Position numbers and translations under genes: made by a program. Shown piece after piece: positions 21,511-32,835 of a stretch of 64,000 nucleotides of DNA. The number at the start of each line of letters is the position of its first letter. Positions within the stretch are counted from its first letter, which is position 1. Under the pieces are notes generated by a model, which saw nothing but the letters and a program-made list of their open reading frames with translations, had not been told where the DNA came from and ran no database searches. Source of the DNA: Brachionus manjavacas (lineage: Eukaryota > Rotifera > Eurotatoria > Ploima > Brachionidae); assembly GCA_019054805.1 (NCBI GenBank), contig JAHQIY010000010.1, positions 3,083,501 through 3,147,500 on the forward strand. Reading direction: 5' to 3'.

Positions 21511-21599
21511 ATTTTTATTTAATTATTATTATTTTAAATTACCAGTCTGTGGTCTAAAAAATTTTTACAGAACAGATTTGAAAACTTCTTCTCTTCAAA

Positions 21600-22090
21600 A
21601 GAATCAAATTAAATGCTTGGCAATTTCTAGAAGCAACTGGAGTAATTAGAGTTTTAGACTGTATGATTTACTGGCATTTCTTTTTTCTTGGCAAAAACTT
21701 CCCAATCATGCTCACTTCATATATTTTTGACCACATTGCTTTGAAATGAACATTTGGACTTAAAACACCTCTTGCACTAAGAAAACCGATTTAAAGCGAT
21801 GAGGTCAAATTTGGTCAAACAATCGATTAAAATTTTTAGGTAAGAAAGATTTTACCAAATGCAAATAAGAAGGAAGAAGATTGCTTGGTGGTGACAAATG
21901 GATATACCAACAAGATGGTGCTACCGCGCATACATCAACCAGATCTCAAAATTGGTTTAAAAATGATTTTTATGAATTTTAAGAAAAAGAGTACTGGCAA
22001 ATTCTCCAGATTTGAACCCGCTGGTTTATTATTATTGGAAAGCGGTTGCAAGCAAAATGAATACTTAGAAGAATATAAGTCGTGTTAACT
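21600..22090 (+). pseudogene. mariner-like transposase pseudogene, arm 1
   Basis: In the frame through 21880-22000 the sequence reads GRRLLGGDKWIYQQDGATAH, then TSTRSQNWFKNDFYEF, a stop, and EKEYW. A frameshift then gives PDLNPLVYYYWKAV. These are the second and third acidic-residue regions of Tc1/mariner DDE transposases (QQDGAxxH and SPDLNPLDY). The two Asp codons (21914 and 22009) are about 31 codons apart. Stops and the shift make it inactive. The reversed partner lies at 57780-58150. Confidence 0.75.
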
Positions 22091-22593
22091 TTATTAAATA
22101 AGATAAGCAACCGAAAAAATAGATACAAATGAGATAAAAAAAGCTAAATGAAGAAAAAGGGCTGTAAAGAATGCTAAAGGTGGATTTTGAAATAAATAAA
22201 ATCATTCGAAAAAATCACAGAAGATTATTTTTAATTTAAAATTAAATAGGAATAAATGTGACCACCAATTTAGATGTCAAAAACTTTTAGTTTTTTTAGA
22301 TTTTTTCCTTTTACCGTTCTAGGTAGCTATTGGGGCGGTCAAATGTTCTTTTTATCATTCGAAGCCTAGTGAGAGTCTAAGTCACTAAAATTAAATTTGG
22401 GGAATTAAATAAAAAAGAAAAATCCCGACTTTGACCCGGCTTGAGACTAGCGACTTTTCTTTGTTAAAACAATTCTTTGTTAAAAATAATTTTTTTACTT
22501 ATTATTTAAATTTAAATATTTTGTTTATGATTAAAAATATTTATTTAAATTACTAAAATTTTTAATAAATAAAATTGATAAAAATGAAAAAAA

Positions 22594-25500
22594 TCATTTG
22601 CTTTGAAAAATCTTAATTACACCATCACATCCAGCCACACTGGCAAAAACATGAACATTCTTAGTAAGCTTAGCATCGTTTTCAGCAACAATTAAATTTG
22701 GTTTTGGCGCAAAAACAGCACAAGTGACGATCGCGTTATGAGCCTGAATTCGTTCCCAATTCTTATTTCTATCCCTTCTACCCGACGTAATCATAGACAT
22801 GTGCTGATTAGTCCTCCAAATGTACACACGTTTATTCTTGCTGCCGCACAGAATAAATCTGTCATCAGGACTCAGCGAGGCTTTTATGTGAACTGTTGAA
22901 TTTGCAAAGCCTTTGTATTTACAAACAAGGGACAAGTCTCTCAGGTCATACAGTCGAATTCTAGAGTCATTTGATGTAATTAGGATTTTGTTTTCATCAT
23001 TGTTGAGATTTTCGATCCCAGTTATCTTGCTTCCTTTGGAATTGCGGCCCCTGGTTGAACGAACATTAATCAGTGAATAGTATTTGAGATGCTCTGTGTG
23101 GTAAAGGATGCATTTTCCATCAAAAGTACCCACAGCTATTAGTTTTCCATTTTGGCAGAAATTAATAGCTGTGATAAAATTGGAGCTTGAACGGTTTAGG
23201 TTGTTGATGTCATTGCAAAGAACCACTACTTTGTCCGATATGTTCCACAGTCTAAGTTTACAATCAAGACAAGCGCTGATAAAGTATCGATCATCTTTGG
23301 GATGAAAGCTAATACTGGACACTATAGACTGATGATTGAACACACACAAGCAATCTGTTTTGTAAATGTGCCAAAGTCTGCATGTTTTATCTGATGAAGC
23401 AGTTAGAACAAATAAATTCTAAGATTTAAATACAATTAATTTAATCAGTTTAAAAAATCTGAAAGCCCACAAAAATGAAGAAAAAGACAAAAAAATAAAC
23501 TTGTAATAAACTAAACTTAAAAATAAACTTAAAATTGTAATTTTTATTTTTCAAATATTTAAAATTAAGGTGATAAATAATCAATTCCATTGTATATAAA
23601 GAAAATCTCAAATTATTTATATCCGTGAATTTATCCCTGTTAAATTTATACCAAATTACTAAATTTGTAAATCATCCCTGAATCAATTTTTTTTTAAAAA
23701 TATTTTGGGAAAGGCCTCTGGCTGATTGGAATGGAGCTTAGTCCTTCCTTTCAGCCACTTAGATTATAAAGCTTTATTTAAAAAAATTAAAATTTTAGAT
23801 TGAGTCAAAAAAAAATTATTTAAAAAGGTAAAAAAAGAATAGCAATTTTATAAAAAAAATAAATTTTTGTACAGATATATAGAAATAATTTACTTAGATT
23901 AGAAATTAAAATTACAAATTAAATATTTTTCCAAGATTCAGAGTTAAGATTAAAAGAAAAGAGAAAAAAAAGAAGAAAAAAAAATATAATAGAAGGGCTA
24001 TAACCAAGTTTCTTTATGAATCAATTAATTCCCCTTTATTTCCATTTCGAAAATAAGGAATAAATCCCTATTGAAATAATTTTCGAAACCCCAAAAATTG
24101 GGCAAATAATTTTTGTTTTTTCTTATTTTAATTTGATTAGCTTTTAATTTAATTTACTTATAACAAAAATTAAATTTGAATCCAATTTATTATAAAAACT
24201 TTTTATTTTTGTTTTCTATTTCCGATATTTTTTCATTTAATTATTATTTCCAACGTTAACTCAAGTCCCTATTTTAGTCAAAAGTTGTTTAATTTTGAAT
24301 AATTAACTTAATTTTTTTCAATCAGACCTGAAATTTTTGAATACTTATTGATAAAAAAATTATTTGTGATAAACAAATTTTTTTCTTCAGAGTTGGTCAA
24401 GAGTCAAAGTCAAAGTTGACTTATAGAATATTTTTTTAAGAATTTTTTTTTTAATTAGAATTTAAAATTTTTTGATAAAACCTTACATTTTAAAATGGAG
24501 GTATAGACAATGAAAGTATTTAAAAGTAAAAATCCTTTCTGTACTCTTTGTACTTTTTCAGAATATTATTTTATTTGGTCCTCTACCTTTCTGTACTTTT
24601 TGTACTTTTCCCCGTTTAAGTTTTAATATAATGATTAAAATTACCATTTATTACAAAAGGTACAAAAAGGAACAGGGCCAAATAAAAAATATTCCGAAAA
24701 AGTACAAAAAGTACAGAAAGGAAAATGTTTTTTTAAAAGTTTGATCTCATTGTCTATCCATGTAATTATATGGCTTAAATAAAGTAAAAACTCAAATCTG
24801 ATTTTTTTCACCAACAATAATAAAGAAATAATTTGTGCTTACTTTTGACCATGATATGTCCAATATGTCTTCAGTGTGTCCATCATAGGTCATAAAAGGG
24901 TAAGGCACAAATGGCTCTGGAGAATTTATGTCAAGAAGCGCGCTAATTCTTGAACAAATCTCATTGTTGTTAGATTTTCTGATCAGCTCAATAAATTGTT
25001 CCAAGCATGACCTAAGAATCCAAATCCGCAAAGTTTTGTCTTTTCCTGCTGTGGCCAAAAGCTTTCCACACGGCGAAAACTTGATCGACCAAATGATAGA
25101 GCGCGTGTTGGAATTTGATTCACAGCTCAAAATCTGAATAATGTGTGTACGCTCAAAGTCATTGATATGATGGGCCGACGACTTGTACTTTACCATTTTA
25201 GCTGATTCATTTATGTTGGGCACCAGGTCACTTTCGGAATCGTCAGACTCCGAGCTGTTGTTGTCATGCTTTTTTGATCTGACAAATTTGTTTATAACCC
25301 TGCGCAGGCGGTTGGTCTTGGTGGCCGGCTTGGCCGAAACTTTCGACTCATTATTCAAGTTAACACTGGTGGTATCAAAACTCTTGCGAGTAATCACGTG
25401 ATCTGAAAGGCTTTTGCATTCCATTTGGTCCGATTCATCCAAAGTTTGATGCATGTCACTTTCATTCAGACTTATGTCATCTCTGGTCAAGTCACTTTCC

Positions 25501-25928
25501 GAGTTAAAGCAGTCCGAACCACTGGTACCAACATGGTTGCCGGATATTTGGTATAAAATTTGCTTATCCAACGGATTTATGAATTCTTCCTCAAATTTTG
25601 AGACATCAAAATTTGCCAGCATTTTTGGCTTGGGGTTCTTGGTGTCCGTTTCAGACTCTTCTTCTTGGGCCAAGTCGGACAAGCACTCTCGTTCTGTATC
25701 GGCGGTGTCTATTATTTCTCTAAACTGAAGTATTTTTTGGTGATTTAAAATTGCATCTTGCAGTTTGGTGGCGTCAGGTTGGTCAACTGTTTCCATCTGA
25801 AGCTCTCTTTGGTGCATTTTTTCCATTTGTTTTAGCCGCTGATCTCTAAAGTCAAGATCAATTGAATCAATGGAATGGTCCGAATCACTAGGACTTGATT
25901 GAGCATCGTAAAATTCATCGTCGCTCAT
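22594..25928 (-). CDS. WDR44: WDR44 ortholog, two exons
   Basis: Exon 1 is 25928-24843 (362 codons), exon 2 is 23418-22594, joined in phase 0 across a 1424-bp intron (GTAAGC...AATCTTAG), giving 636 residues; human WDR44 is longer (about 913). The N-terminus DDEFYDAQSS keeps the FFAT-like EFYDA core through which WDR44 binds VAP proteins of the ER. An acidic, low-complexity region follows, then seven WD40 repeats: IIWSIKFSPCGKLLATAGKD, GHTEDILDISWSK/NLFVLTASSDKT, SISFHPKDDRYFISACLD, FITAINFCQNGKLIAVGTFD, KITGIENL...SNDSRIRLYDL, KASLSPDDRFILCGSKNK and a last one ending DGVIKIF. LKYYSLINVRSTRGRN is close to the vertebrate text. WDR44 is a Rab11 effector in endosome recycling and tubule formation. 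The intron carries two repeats. Confidence 0.93.
23719..23760 (-). repeat. Retroelement 3' module in WDR44 intron
   Basis: The minus strand reads GGCTGAAAGGAAGGACTAAG, CTCCATTCCAATCAGCC and AGAGGCCTTTCCC, matching the modules at 11149 and 18955. The outer GGCTGA and TCAGCC can pair. It predates the inverted duplication because arm 2 has it at 56944-56998. Confidence 0.6.
24495..24762. mobile_element. Inverted-repeat MITE in WDR44 intron
   Basis: The arms are reverse complements: left TATAGACAATGA (about 24502) and CCTTTCTGTACTCTTTGTAC (24534-24553), right GTACAAAAAGTACAGAAAGG (about 24701-24720) and TCATTGTCTAT. The GGTCCT/AGGGCC region pairs too. No coding sequence. It lies beyond the end of the inverted duplication. 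Confidence 0.75.
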
Positions 25929-27597
25929 AATTAATCAATCCGTTTGGAAAAAAATTGTTTTCCAGAAACTTAATGATATTTTTTTCTGGACAAAAAAATT
26001 ATTTTTTTTTTTTTATTTTAAAATTTTAGAGATAAATTAGGCGAAAAATTATTGACAAATGGAACATTCAATGGTCAAGTCTTTAGTCATTAATTTATTG
26101 TGTTGATTTCCCATTTTTTGGTTAGCGAATAAATTAAAAATATTTTAAAATTATTTTAATTTTTTTTTCATAATTTTTCTTTAATAAATAATGCTTGGTT
26201 AATTGTCTTGGACAAAGTAAGGCAAATCCGAACCAGACAAGAGTTTGAGCTTAAAAAAGATAAATTTTTAAAGAGCCCATATTCTTAGTTAATTAATTAA
26301 ATTGACGATCGTTTGAATGAATTCAAATGTTAAGCAAATCAAAAAAACTTAATAGATAAACTAAGAAATCAAAGCTAACTTGCTAAAAAATTAAAAAATA
26401 TTTTAGTGAGATGAATCCCATTAACCCTTTTTTAAAACAAGAACCAAGAAACCTTGTTACTCGACATGAACCAAGTAACAAGGATTTTGGTTTAAAACTT
26501 TAAATTAAAATTAATTTTAATCATTTAAATATTTATCTCTAACTAATTTGTCTTTGAGAATGAGTCTTAATTAGGCGCTTAATTTTTTTCTTTAAAATTT
26601 TAGCTATCTCAATAAAACTTAAAAATGATAATATTTTGGAAATTTGAAGTTTGAGATCAAGATCAAAAATTAAAAATATAAAATGTCATATTTGATAAGC
26701 AATTATTTGACATGTTATGTCAAGCTTATTTTCATTTATAAAATTTTAAATATCACTTTTTAGTGAAATATAACAGGTTTAAAGTTTTCATTTGATTTCA
26801 CTAAAAATTTTAAAAGACAAAAAAATTTAATTATTTATTATAATTTGTTTTATTAAAAAATTAAATTTTGAATTTTAATTTCTGAATTAACTTAACCTGA
26901 ATTTTTTAAATTATTGATTGTTTTAATTAAATAAATTAGGTACAAAAAACAAATTGATTAGTTCATTCTAAAAAAATTAATATCTTTTATTAAAAAATAT
27001 TTTTCAATTATTTTTTTTATTGTAATCATTAAAATAAATTTGTACAAAAAATAGAATTATCGATGTAAGCTAAAGAGACCTCTGATATTTTATACGATTT
27101 TAAAAAGTGACATAGACACGAAAAAACGAATTCTATGATAGAAAGACGATTCAAATAAAAAAACTAAAATTAAAAGAATTTTTTTTTATCACTAGCAAAT
27201 TTTTGAAAAATTATTTATAATGTAATTTGTAAAGATAACTTTATTTTAACTTTATTATTTATTTTAAAATGGTAATTTTTAGTAACCAAACTCTTTTTTA
27301 AAAAAATTTTCAAAATTAAAATTTTATCTAATTTAAATCCATTTAAATTAAAAACTTTTTTATTCAATAATTTTTTTTTAAAATCCTTACAAGCCTGTTG
27401 ATTAACATTTTTTTTAATTATCTATAAAATCAAATTAAATTCTTGATCATTTGTAATACTAAGTTTGCTATTTAATTTCATATTTAGTGAAAACTTTTTA
27501 CACACTTTAAATTTTTTTATTAATTTAACATTTTTTTTGAAAGCCCTGATTAATAAATCGTCTCATTTTTTTGCTATTTTTTGACACTTTCTAAAAT
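25929..27597. other. Divergent intergenic region between WDR44 and sororin-like gene
   Basis: Nearly 1.7 kb of A/T-rich sequence shared by two divergently oriented genes. An imperfect palindrome occurs at 26445-26485 (AACCTTGTTACTC/AAGTAACAAGGATT). No ORF or clear promoter motif stands out. Confidence 0.5.
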
Positions 27598-28131
27598 ATG
27601 ACAAGTTGTATTGAAACCAGAAAGCGAAAAGCTCGCTACTTACAGTCCCCTGAATCTTCAGATCTAGAAGATAATGCCATCAACAAAGAAAATAATCAGT
27701 TCATTGACTCAATTTTTGCAAAACCGAAAGAAAGTTTTGTTGAAAATTTAATCTCATTTAATTCACTTGGAAAATCTTCAATCACAGTATCCAAAATTGT
27801 GTCGTCTGATGAGCCCAACAAAACCGATAAATGTCAAAAAAGCCAAAAGCCTTTAACCAACAAGACAAACAAATATTTGGACAAGTCCAAATTGTCTGTT
27901 TATGACATGATTTATGACGATGAGATAAGTGATCAAGATTTTATCGAGTTGGTCGACAAAGGCAAAAAAAAACGTGTCAAAAAAAATTCCACCAAGAAGA
28001 TGTCTAGATTGGAGCGTGAGGCGCAAAAAATACGCCAAGAAGAAGAAGATCTTTTGCAAGAAGCAATGCGTGAGTACAAAGAAATTAAAAATTATAAATT
28101 AATAGTAGAGACTGTTCACGATGATTACTAA
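27598..28131 (+). CDS. Sororin-like protein
   Basis: A single-exon 177-residue basic, low-complexity protein. Residues 30-32 are a KEN box (NKENNQ), the APC/C degradation signal, and the start is K/R rich. The C-terminal 40 residues form a charged helix ending in EDLLQEAMREYKEIKNYKL followed by IVE; this parallels the conserved end of sororin/CDCA5, where a helix with W-x-x-x-M-x-x-x-F is followed by F-D-L-x-V-E. Sororin protects sister-chromatid cohesion by antagonising Wapl on Pds5 and is degraded through its KEN box, which fits. The usual tryptophan is missing and no FGF motif is obvious, so this is a family suggestion. It lies 134 bp upstream of the dUTPase on the same strand. Confidence 0.5.
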   Translation: MTSCIETRKRKARYLQSPESSDLEDNAINKENNQFIDSIFAKPKESFVENLISFNSLGKSSITVSKIVSSDEPNKTDKCQKSQKPLTNKTNKYLDKSKLSVYDMIYDDEISDQDFIELVDKGKKKRVKKNSTKKMSRLEREAQKIRQEEEDLLQEAMREYKEIKNYKLIVETVHDDY

Positions 28132-28265
28132 ACAAGCAAGTTTTGTTTTTTTTTCACAGTGTTAAAAATTTAAGAATAAATTTTCAATTTTTTTTAATTT
28201 AAAAAATTTAAAAATATCCACATTTGTAAAATAAAATTTTGTAAATTAGACTTTTTTGTTAAAAA

Positions 28266-28709
28266 ATGAAATTTCATGAAGAAGAAGTGTTGCGTTTTGT
28301 CAAGCTCTCTGAGAACGCATGTGCACCATCGAAGGCATCAGCAGACGCAGCTGGTTTTGACTTGTACAGCGCTTATGATTACGAAGTTCAGCCGTCTGGC
28401 AAAGTATTGGCGCTGACTGATTTGCAAATAGCGGTTCCGGAGGGCTGCTATGGAAGAGTTGCGCCCCGATCCGGTCTGGCACACAAAAACTTTATAGATG
28501 TTGGAGCTGGAGTTATTGACCGCGACTATCGCGGAAATGTCGGTGTAATCATTTTCAATTTTGGAAAGGAAATTTTTCATATTAAAAAAGGAGACCGCAT
28601 TGCTCAACTTATTTGTGAACGCGTCGCATACCCGAGAATAGAGGAATGCGCTAGCTTGAACGAGACCGAGCGTGGTCAAGGTGGCTTTGGTTCAACTGGA
28701 ACTAACTAG
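28266..28709 (+). CDS. DUT: dUTP diphosphatase (dUTPase), nuclear-type
   Basis: A 147-residue intronless gene for the trimeric dUTPase, which hydrolyses dUTP to dUMP and pyrophosphate, keeping uracil out of DNA and feeding thymidylate synthesis. All five family motifs are present in order: AGFDLYSAYD (about 29-38), GRVAPRSGLA (about 64-73), GAGVIDRDYRGNVGV (about 81-95) with the catalytic Asp, DRIAQLICER (about 110-119) and the nucleotide-closing C-terminus RGQGGFGSTG (about 136-145). Length matches the catalytic core of animal enzymes and there is no mitochondrial presequence. The ATG at 28266 follows TAAATTAGACTTTTTTG, and the preceding gene ends at 28131, so shared transcription with trans-splicing is possible but unproven. 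Confidence 0.97.
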   Translation: MKFHEEEVLRFVKLSENACAPSKASADAAGFDLYSAYDYEVQPSGKVLALTDLQIAVPEGCYGRVAPRSGLAHKNFIDVGAGVIDRDYRGNVGVIIFNFGKEIFHIKKGDRIAQLICERVAYPRIEECASLNETERGQGGFGSTGTN

Positions 28710-29560
28710 ACTTTTTTTATTCAATTTTACAATTATATAGGAAATATTTTTACTTTTTATTTTTTAAACAATAAAATCTTAATTTAAAGCTTCTTTTTTT
28801 AAAATTACTTGAGGTTCAAATCAATTTTCATTGTTGTTGATAATATTGATAACAAAAAGAACATCATGGCATCAAAAATGTCGTCATAATATTTTAATAC
28901 TTCCAATTTTGAAGTAAAATATCTTTATAAAAATTAAATTATTCTTTTAATAAAAGTATATATTAAAAAGTTAATTAGATGTTTAATATGGAGATTCTGA
29001 TCTGTTCTGATCGATTCAGAGGATTTCGAACAACTTATTGACTAAAATTTAAAAAAAATTTATTTATTTTAAATTTGATGATATTATAATCAATCACAAA
29101 TTCAGCTTTTTTACTCTAATCTAGTTATTTTACCAAACATTTTTATTTAAACCATATTTTGATTACAATAATCATAAATTTATGGAAAAAAAATATCAAA
29201 AGAAGAATGAACAATAGCAAAATAAAAAAAAAATGCTGCTATTATTTTTAATTTATATTTATTCAAATAATAAAATATTTTTTTTTTTTAATTTCTTGAT
29301 ATTTTCGAATTCTTTATCATTATAATTAATTAAAGCTGAACCAGTTGTCAGAATATCCAGATTCCATTAACTCTCTTTAATTCTGCATTTCATGATTTCT
29401 TTGACCATTTCATTTTTTTTGATTTCTTTGACTTGGAAGCCTTAGCAGCATTTACGGTTGCATCAGTAAATATTAAAACTTACTTACAGTGTCGGAAATT
29501 AACTTGTGACATCATATGATCTGATATCATTTAATATCATTTTTTTAAACTTTTCTCATA
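28710..29560. other. Intergenic, nothing recognised
   Basis: A/T-rich, with a mild rise in GC at 29390-29480 but no conserved frame. The end of the gypsy pol relic begins at its right edge. Confidence 0.45.
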
Positions 29561-31840
29561 TTAGCAGATTTCAACTTTTATCATTTGTGTGAGCTCTACT
29601 ATAAAAGCAAGTTCTAATTTATTAAGAAGTCCTTCGCATTTTAAAAATACAGTTTTTCCAATCCAATCAACAATATTAGTAGATTTATTCTGTGTTTTGA
29701 TTTGACGTTCCTGAAATTCTTTTAAATTTTTTTGCGCTAACTGACGTGGACTTTTAAATAGTTGTTTTATTTCTTTACTTCTTTCCAAGATACCAATTGA
29801 ATCTTCTTTTTCAGTTGAATAATCATTAAATGGGATCATGTTCCTTCCAAACATTAGTTCATAAGGTGTGTAACCCGTAGCCGAATGAAGTCTCGATTGG
29901 GATGCGATTAAAACTTACGGTAGGAACTTATGCCAGTTATTAATATTGGCTTCAGCATGTTATCTTAAACAATTTGCTGAAGTCTTATTTAATCTCGCTT
30001 TAATCCCATTAGTTCTTGAATTATAAACTGAGGTTGTGATATGTTTAAAGCCTAAATTTGTTTTTAAACTTTCTAATACATTGTTACAAAGTTCCCTTCC
30101 TTGGTCGGATAAAAGTTCCTCAAATGGACCAAATATACTAAAATATTCAGTTAATATAGAAACTACTTAATTAGCCGATTCAGATCGTATTGCTTTTGCA
30201 AAAGAAAATCTTGTTACAAATTCAATTATTACTAATAAACAATTGAAGCCTTCATCAGTTTCAAGAAGACCAAGAATAAGTTCTATCATAACACGTTTAA
30301 AAATTTTGCTAATGCTCGTTGTTTGTGCAGGATGGTATTTTACAATTTCTTTGTTATTTCGATTGCATACAGTGCGCTTTTTTAAAAAATTTTTTTTGTC
30401 ATCAAAAATAATTTTCCAATAAAATGTGTCTTTTAGTCTCTGATATGTTGATTCTGTTTGAAAATGTCCAAAATTGTGTGCCTTTTCAATAATTTCCGCC
30501 CGCAATTCTAGCTTCTGTATTTCTTAATATTTTCCAAGTTTTTGGATAAAAAGTTTATTGTTTTCAAAACGATAATTTTCTGCCAAATTTTTAATATTTG
30601 TTGCTAATTTTTTTGAAATGCCTGGTACAAGCTTTCCAAATTGGATCAATTGGATTAAGTAGGGATTTTCCCACACGTCTAATTTAATTTTATTATTTAA
30701 AACTTGTGATATTATCATAAAAATCACAAAGTCAATTACAGGTCTACTGATTGCATCAACATTTCCATGTTCAATGCCTTTTCTGTAAACAACGGCAAAG
30801 TCGTACTCCTGAAGAAAAATTGACCATCGGGTTAATTTTCATGTCATTTTTTTAATGTTCTTAAGCCATACAAGCGATGAGTGGTCTGTTATAACTGTAA
30901 ATTTTATTCCATACAGGTACTTTCTGAATTGTGTTATACCATAGATAACTGCTGAACATTCTTTTTCTGAAATACCGTATTTTATATCTGTTTTTGAGAG
31001 TGTCCGTGAAGTACAAGCAACCATGAATTCCTCTCCGTTTTCATCTTTTAGAGTTAGAATGCTCCAAGTGCGTACCTAAAAGCATTAACATACAGTCTAT
31101 ATTTGGAATTAGGATTTGGTTTTCGTAATATTGGATATGAGGAATATTTTTTCTTAAGCATGTTAAAAGCTTCTTCACATTCACAACTCCATTCAAATAC
31201 TAAATCTTTCGCCCACAAAGCAAAAAGTGGATGAGCAATTTTTGAAAAATCTTTAATTAAGCGTCGATAAAATTTAGATAGTCCAAGAAAACTTGTAGTT
31301 CCCTTGAATTTTTTGGTCGAGCTCTTTTAACAATTGCTCTGATTTTTTTAGGATCTATTTTAACTTGGTAATGAGACACAATTTGACCGAGTACATTAAT
31401 TTCATTTGCATACCAGCTACACTTAGTTGGGTTTATTTTTAAATTTGCCTTTTTTAATTTTTTAAAAACTTGCCTTATGTGAGAAATGTGTTCGTGAAAG
31501 GTCTCTGAATGTAAAGTGATATTATCCATATAAACTTCAACGAAAGGAAGGTCAACTAGAGTCATCTGGATAATCCTACAGAAGTCTGTTGAGGCATTTT
31601 TTAAGCCAATTCAAAATGACCATCTGGAGTGGAAAAAGCAGTTTTATAAATTGAAATTTCATCCATTTTTACTTGCCAGTAGCCTTACTTTAAATCAAGT
31701 GCAGTGAACCAATTCGAGTCCCTAATTCTATCAATTTCTTCTGTAATATTTGAAAGTGGCCATCTTTCTGTTAAAGTATTTTCGTTTAATTTTCGATAAT
31801 CTATACTTATTCGTTTATTAATGTTCAGAATAAAATTAAA
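29561..31840 (-). mobile_element. Ty3/gypsy-type LTR retrotransposon pol relic (1)
   Basis: Read 31840 to 29561: RT beginning (ISIDYRKLNENTLTERWPLS, then FTALDLK, stop, GYWQVKMDE, TAFSTPDGHFE), the catalytic region VEVYMDNITLHSETFHEH with YMDN in place of the usual Y-x-DD, and the KINPTKCSW and VLGQIVSHYQVKID blocks. RNase H follows (SRTLSKTDIKYGISEKECSA, FTVITDHSSLVWL), then the integrase H2C2 zinc finger (HNFGHFQTESTYQRLKD, CNR) and core (ELILGLLETDEGFNCLL). The end, MFGRNMIPFNDYS, is the post-integrase block usually reading YELxFGR. Frameshifts and stops separate nearly every domain. No LTRs, primer site or gag found. A retrotransposon relic, not a complete element. Confidence 0.88.
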
Positions 31841-32059
31841 TAATTTGTAACTTTAATTAGCATTTAATTTGAAATTTAGTAAATTAACACAATACTAATT
31901 TTATAATAAATTAATTTTTGGTAAGGTTAAAAACAAGGATTTCAATTTTAAAAATTTTTTTATTTTAATTATGTGTCCGTGTATATTTTTTTTTGGTTTG
32001 TGGGATTAGTTCAGTTTGTTGGTTTTTTTTTATTTTCTCAAGAAGTTTATGATATTGAT

Positions 32060-32835
32060 TTCGTAACCTAAATTAAATTGATTGATTGATTTTGTTTCGA
32101 CTACTAACATAGTTAGCGAGTTCCAAATCGGGATCGTTCTACTTGAAAAGAATTGCGCTCTTACCGGCCAGTTTCGCGTAAGTTGCTGTTTAAGTCATTG
32201 ATTCTAACCTCTGATTCCGCAGCCTGGGCCATTTGTGCTGAGTGATTCGGTAAGTAAGTTTGGGTACCAATTAATTGTGCTGAACTCGTTTATGAGAAAC
32301 AATTTGCAATATTGTTTAAATAGTTCTGGTAAATCGTTTATGAACAACAAAAAAAGCTACTTTTTAAATTTGGATCCTTTTGGTATCCCTGATAAAACAT
32401 CTCTCCAAAATGATACTACATCGCCGAGTATCACTCTTTGACGCTTTCCGCTTCATCCAGTTTACAATTTGAACGTCAAAGCCAAAATATCTTAATATAG
32501 TGTTCCCGCGTGAGAAACCATATCGAAAGCTTTAGCCAAGTCCAAGAATATTATGTCCAATAAGAACCCTCTTTTGATTGTTTCTGTTATGATATCTAGA
32601 GTTTCTTGCAAATTTGTCTGCAAGATTTTTTTTGACGAATCCATGCTGATTTTTTGTCATTTAGTTGTGGATTGATAAGCGTGTAATAATTGGCGATTTA
32701 ACTAGTTTTTCCATGATTTTCCGATGATAGCTGTTAGCGAGATTGTGAGATTGGTATGTAGTTTTGTTTTTTGGTTTTAATGCCCTTTTTGAATAATGTT
32801 ATGATGTTTGCATGTTTCCATGCGTTTAGAACAAT
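32060..32835 (-). pseudogene. CR1/jockey-like non-LTR RT relic
   Basis: Minus-strand text in changing frames: WKHANIITLFKKGIK (32825), ISLTAIIGK, MEKLVKSPII, QHGFVK, LQETLDIITETIKRGF then FLDLAKAFDMVSHAG (about 32505-32600), VLSGIPKGS, LFLLFINDLPELFK (about 32305-32345), and the C-terminus FFSSRTIPIWNSL (32120-32155). The order and wording follow CR1-like LINEs. The stretch between the palm and the C-terminal WNSL is only about 150 bp, so the catalytic FADD region and thumb have been deleted. Confidence 0.8.

Larger units (their letters stand above)
16441..24110. repeat. Inverted segmental duplication, arm 1
   Basis: Read in reverse complement, this arm aligns in blocks with 56590-60030: the coiled-coil gene (17741-18629), flanking AT sequence, a mariner relic (21600-22090), the last exon of WDR44 and part of its intron to about 24110. 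Relative to arm 2 it carries insertions at about 16522-17400 and 18643-20863 and a small one near 21340-21510; arm 2 lacks about 650 bp (22325-22985). Clean endpoints cannot be set by eye. Confidence 0.85.

Noticed and set aside
24928-25728. Three plus-strand frames opposite WDR44 exon 1
   Set aside because: Antisense shadows; the minus strand has the conserved protein.
28300-28679. Minus-strand frames opposite the dUTPase
   Set aside because: Shadows of the strongly conserved plus-strand gene.
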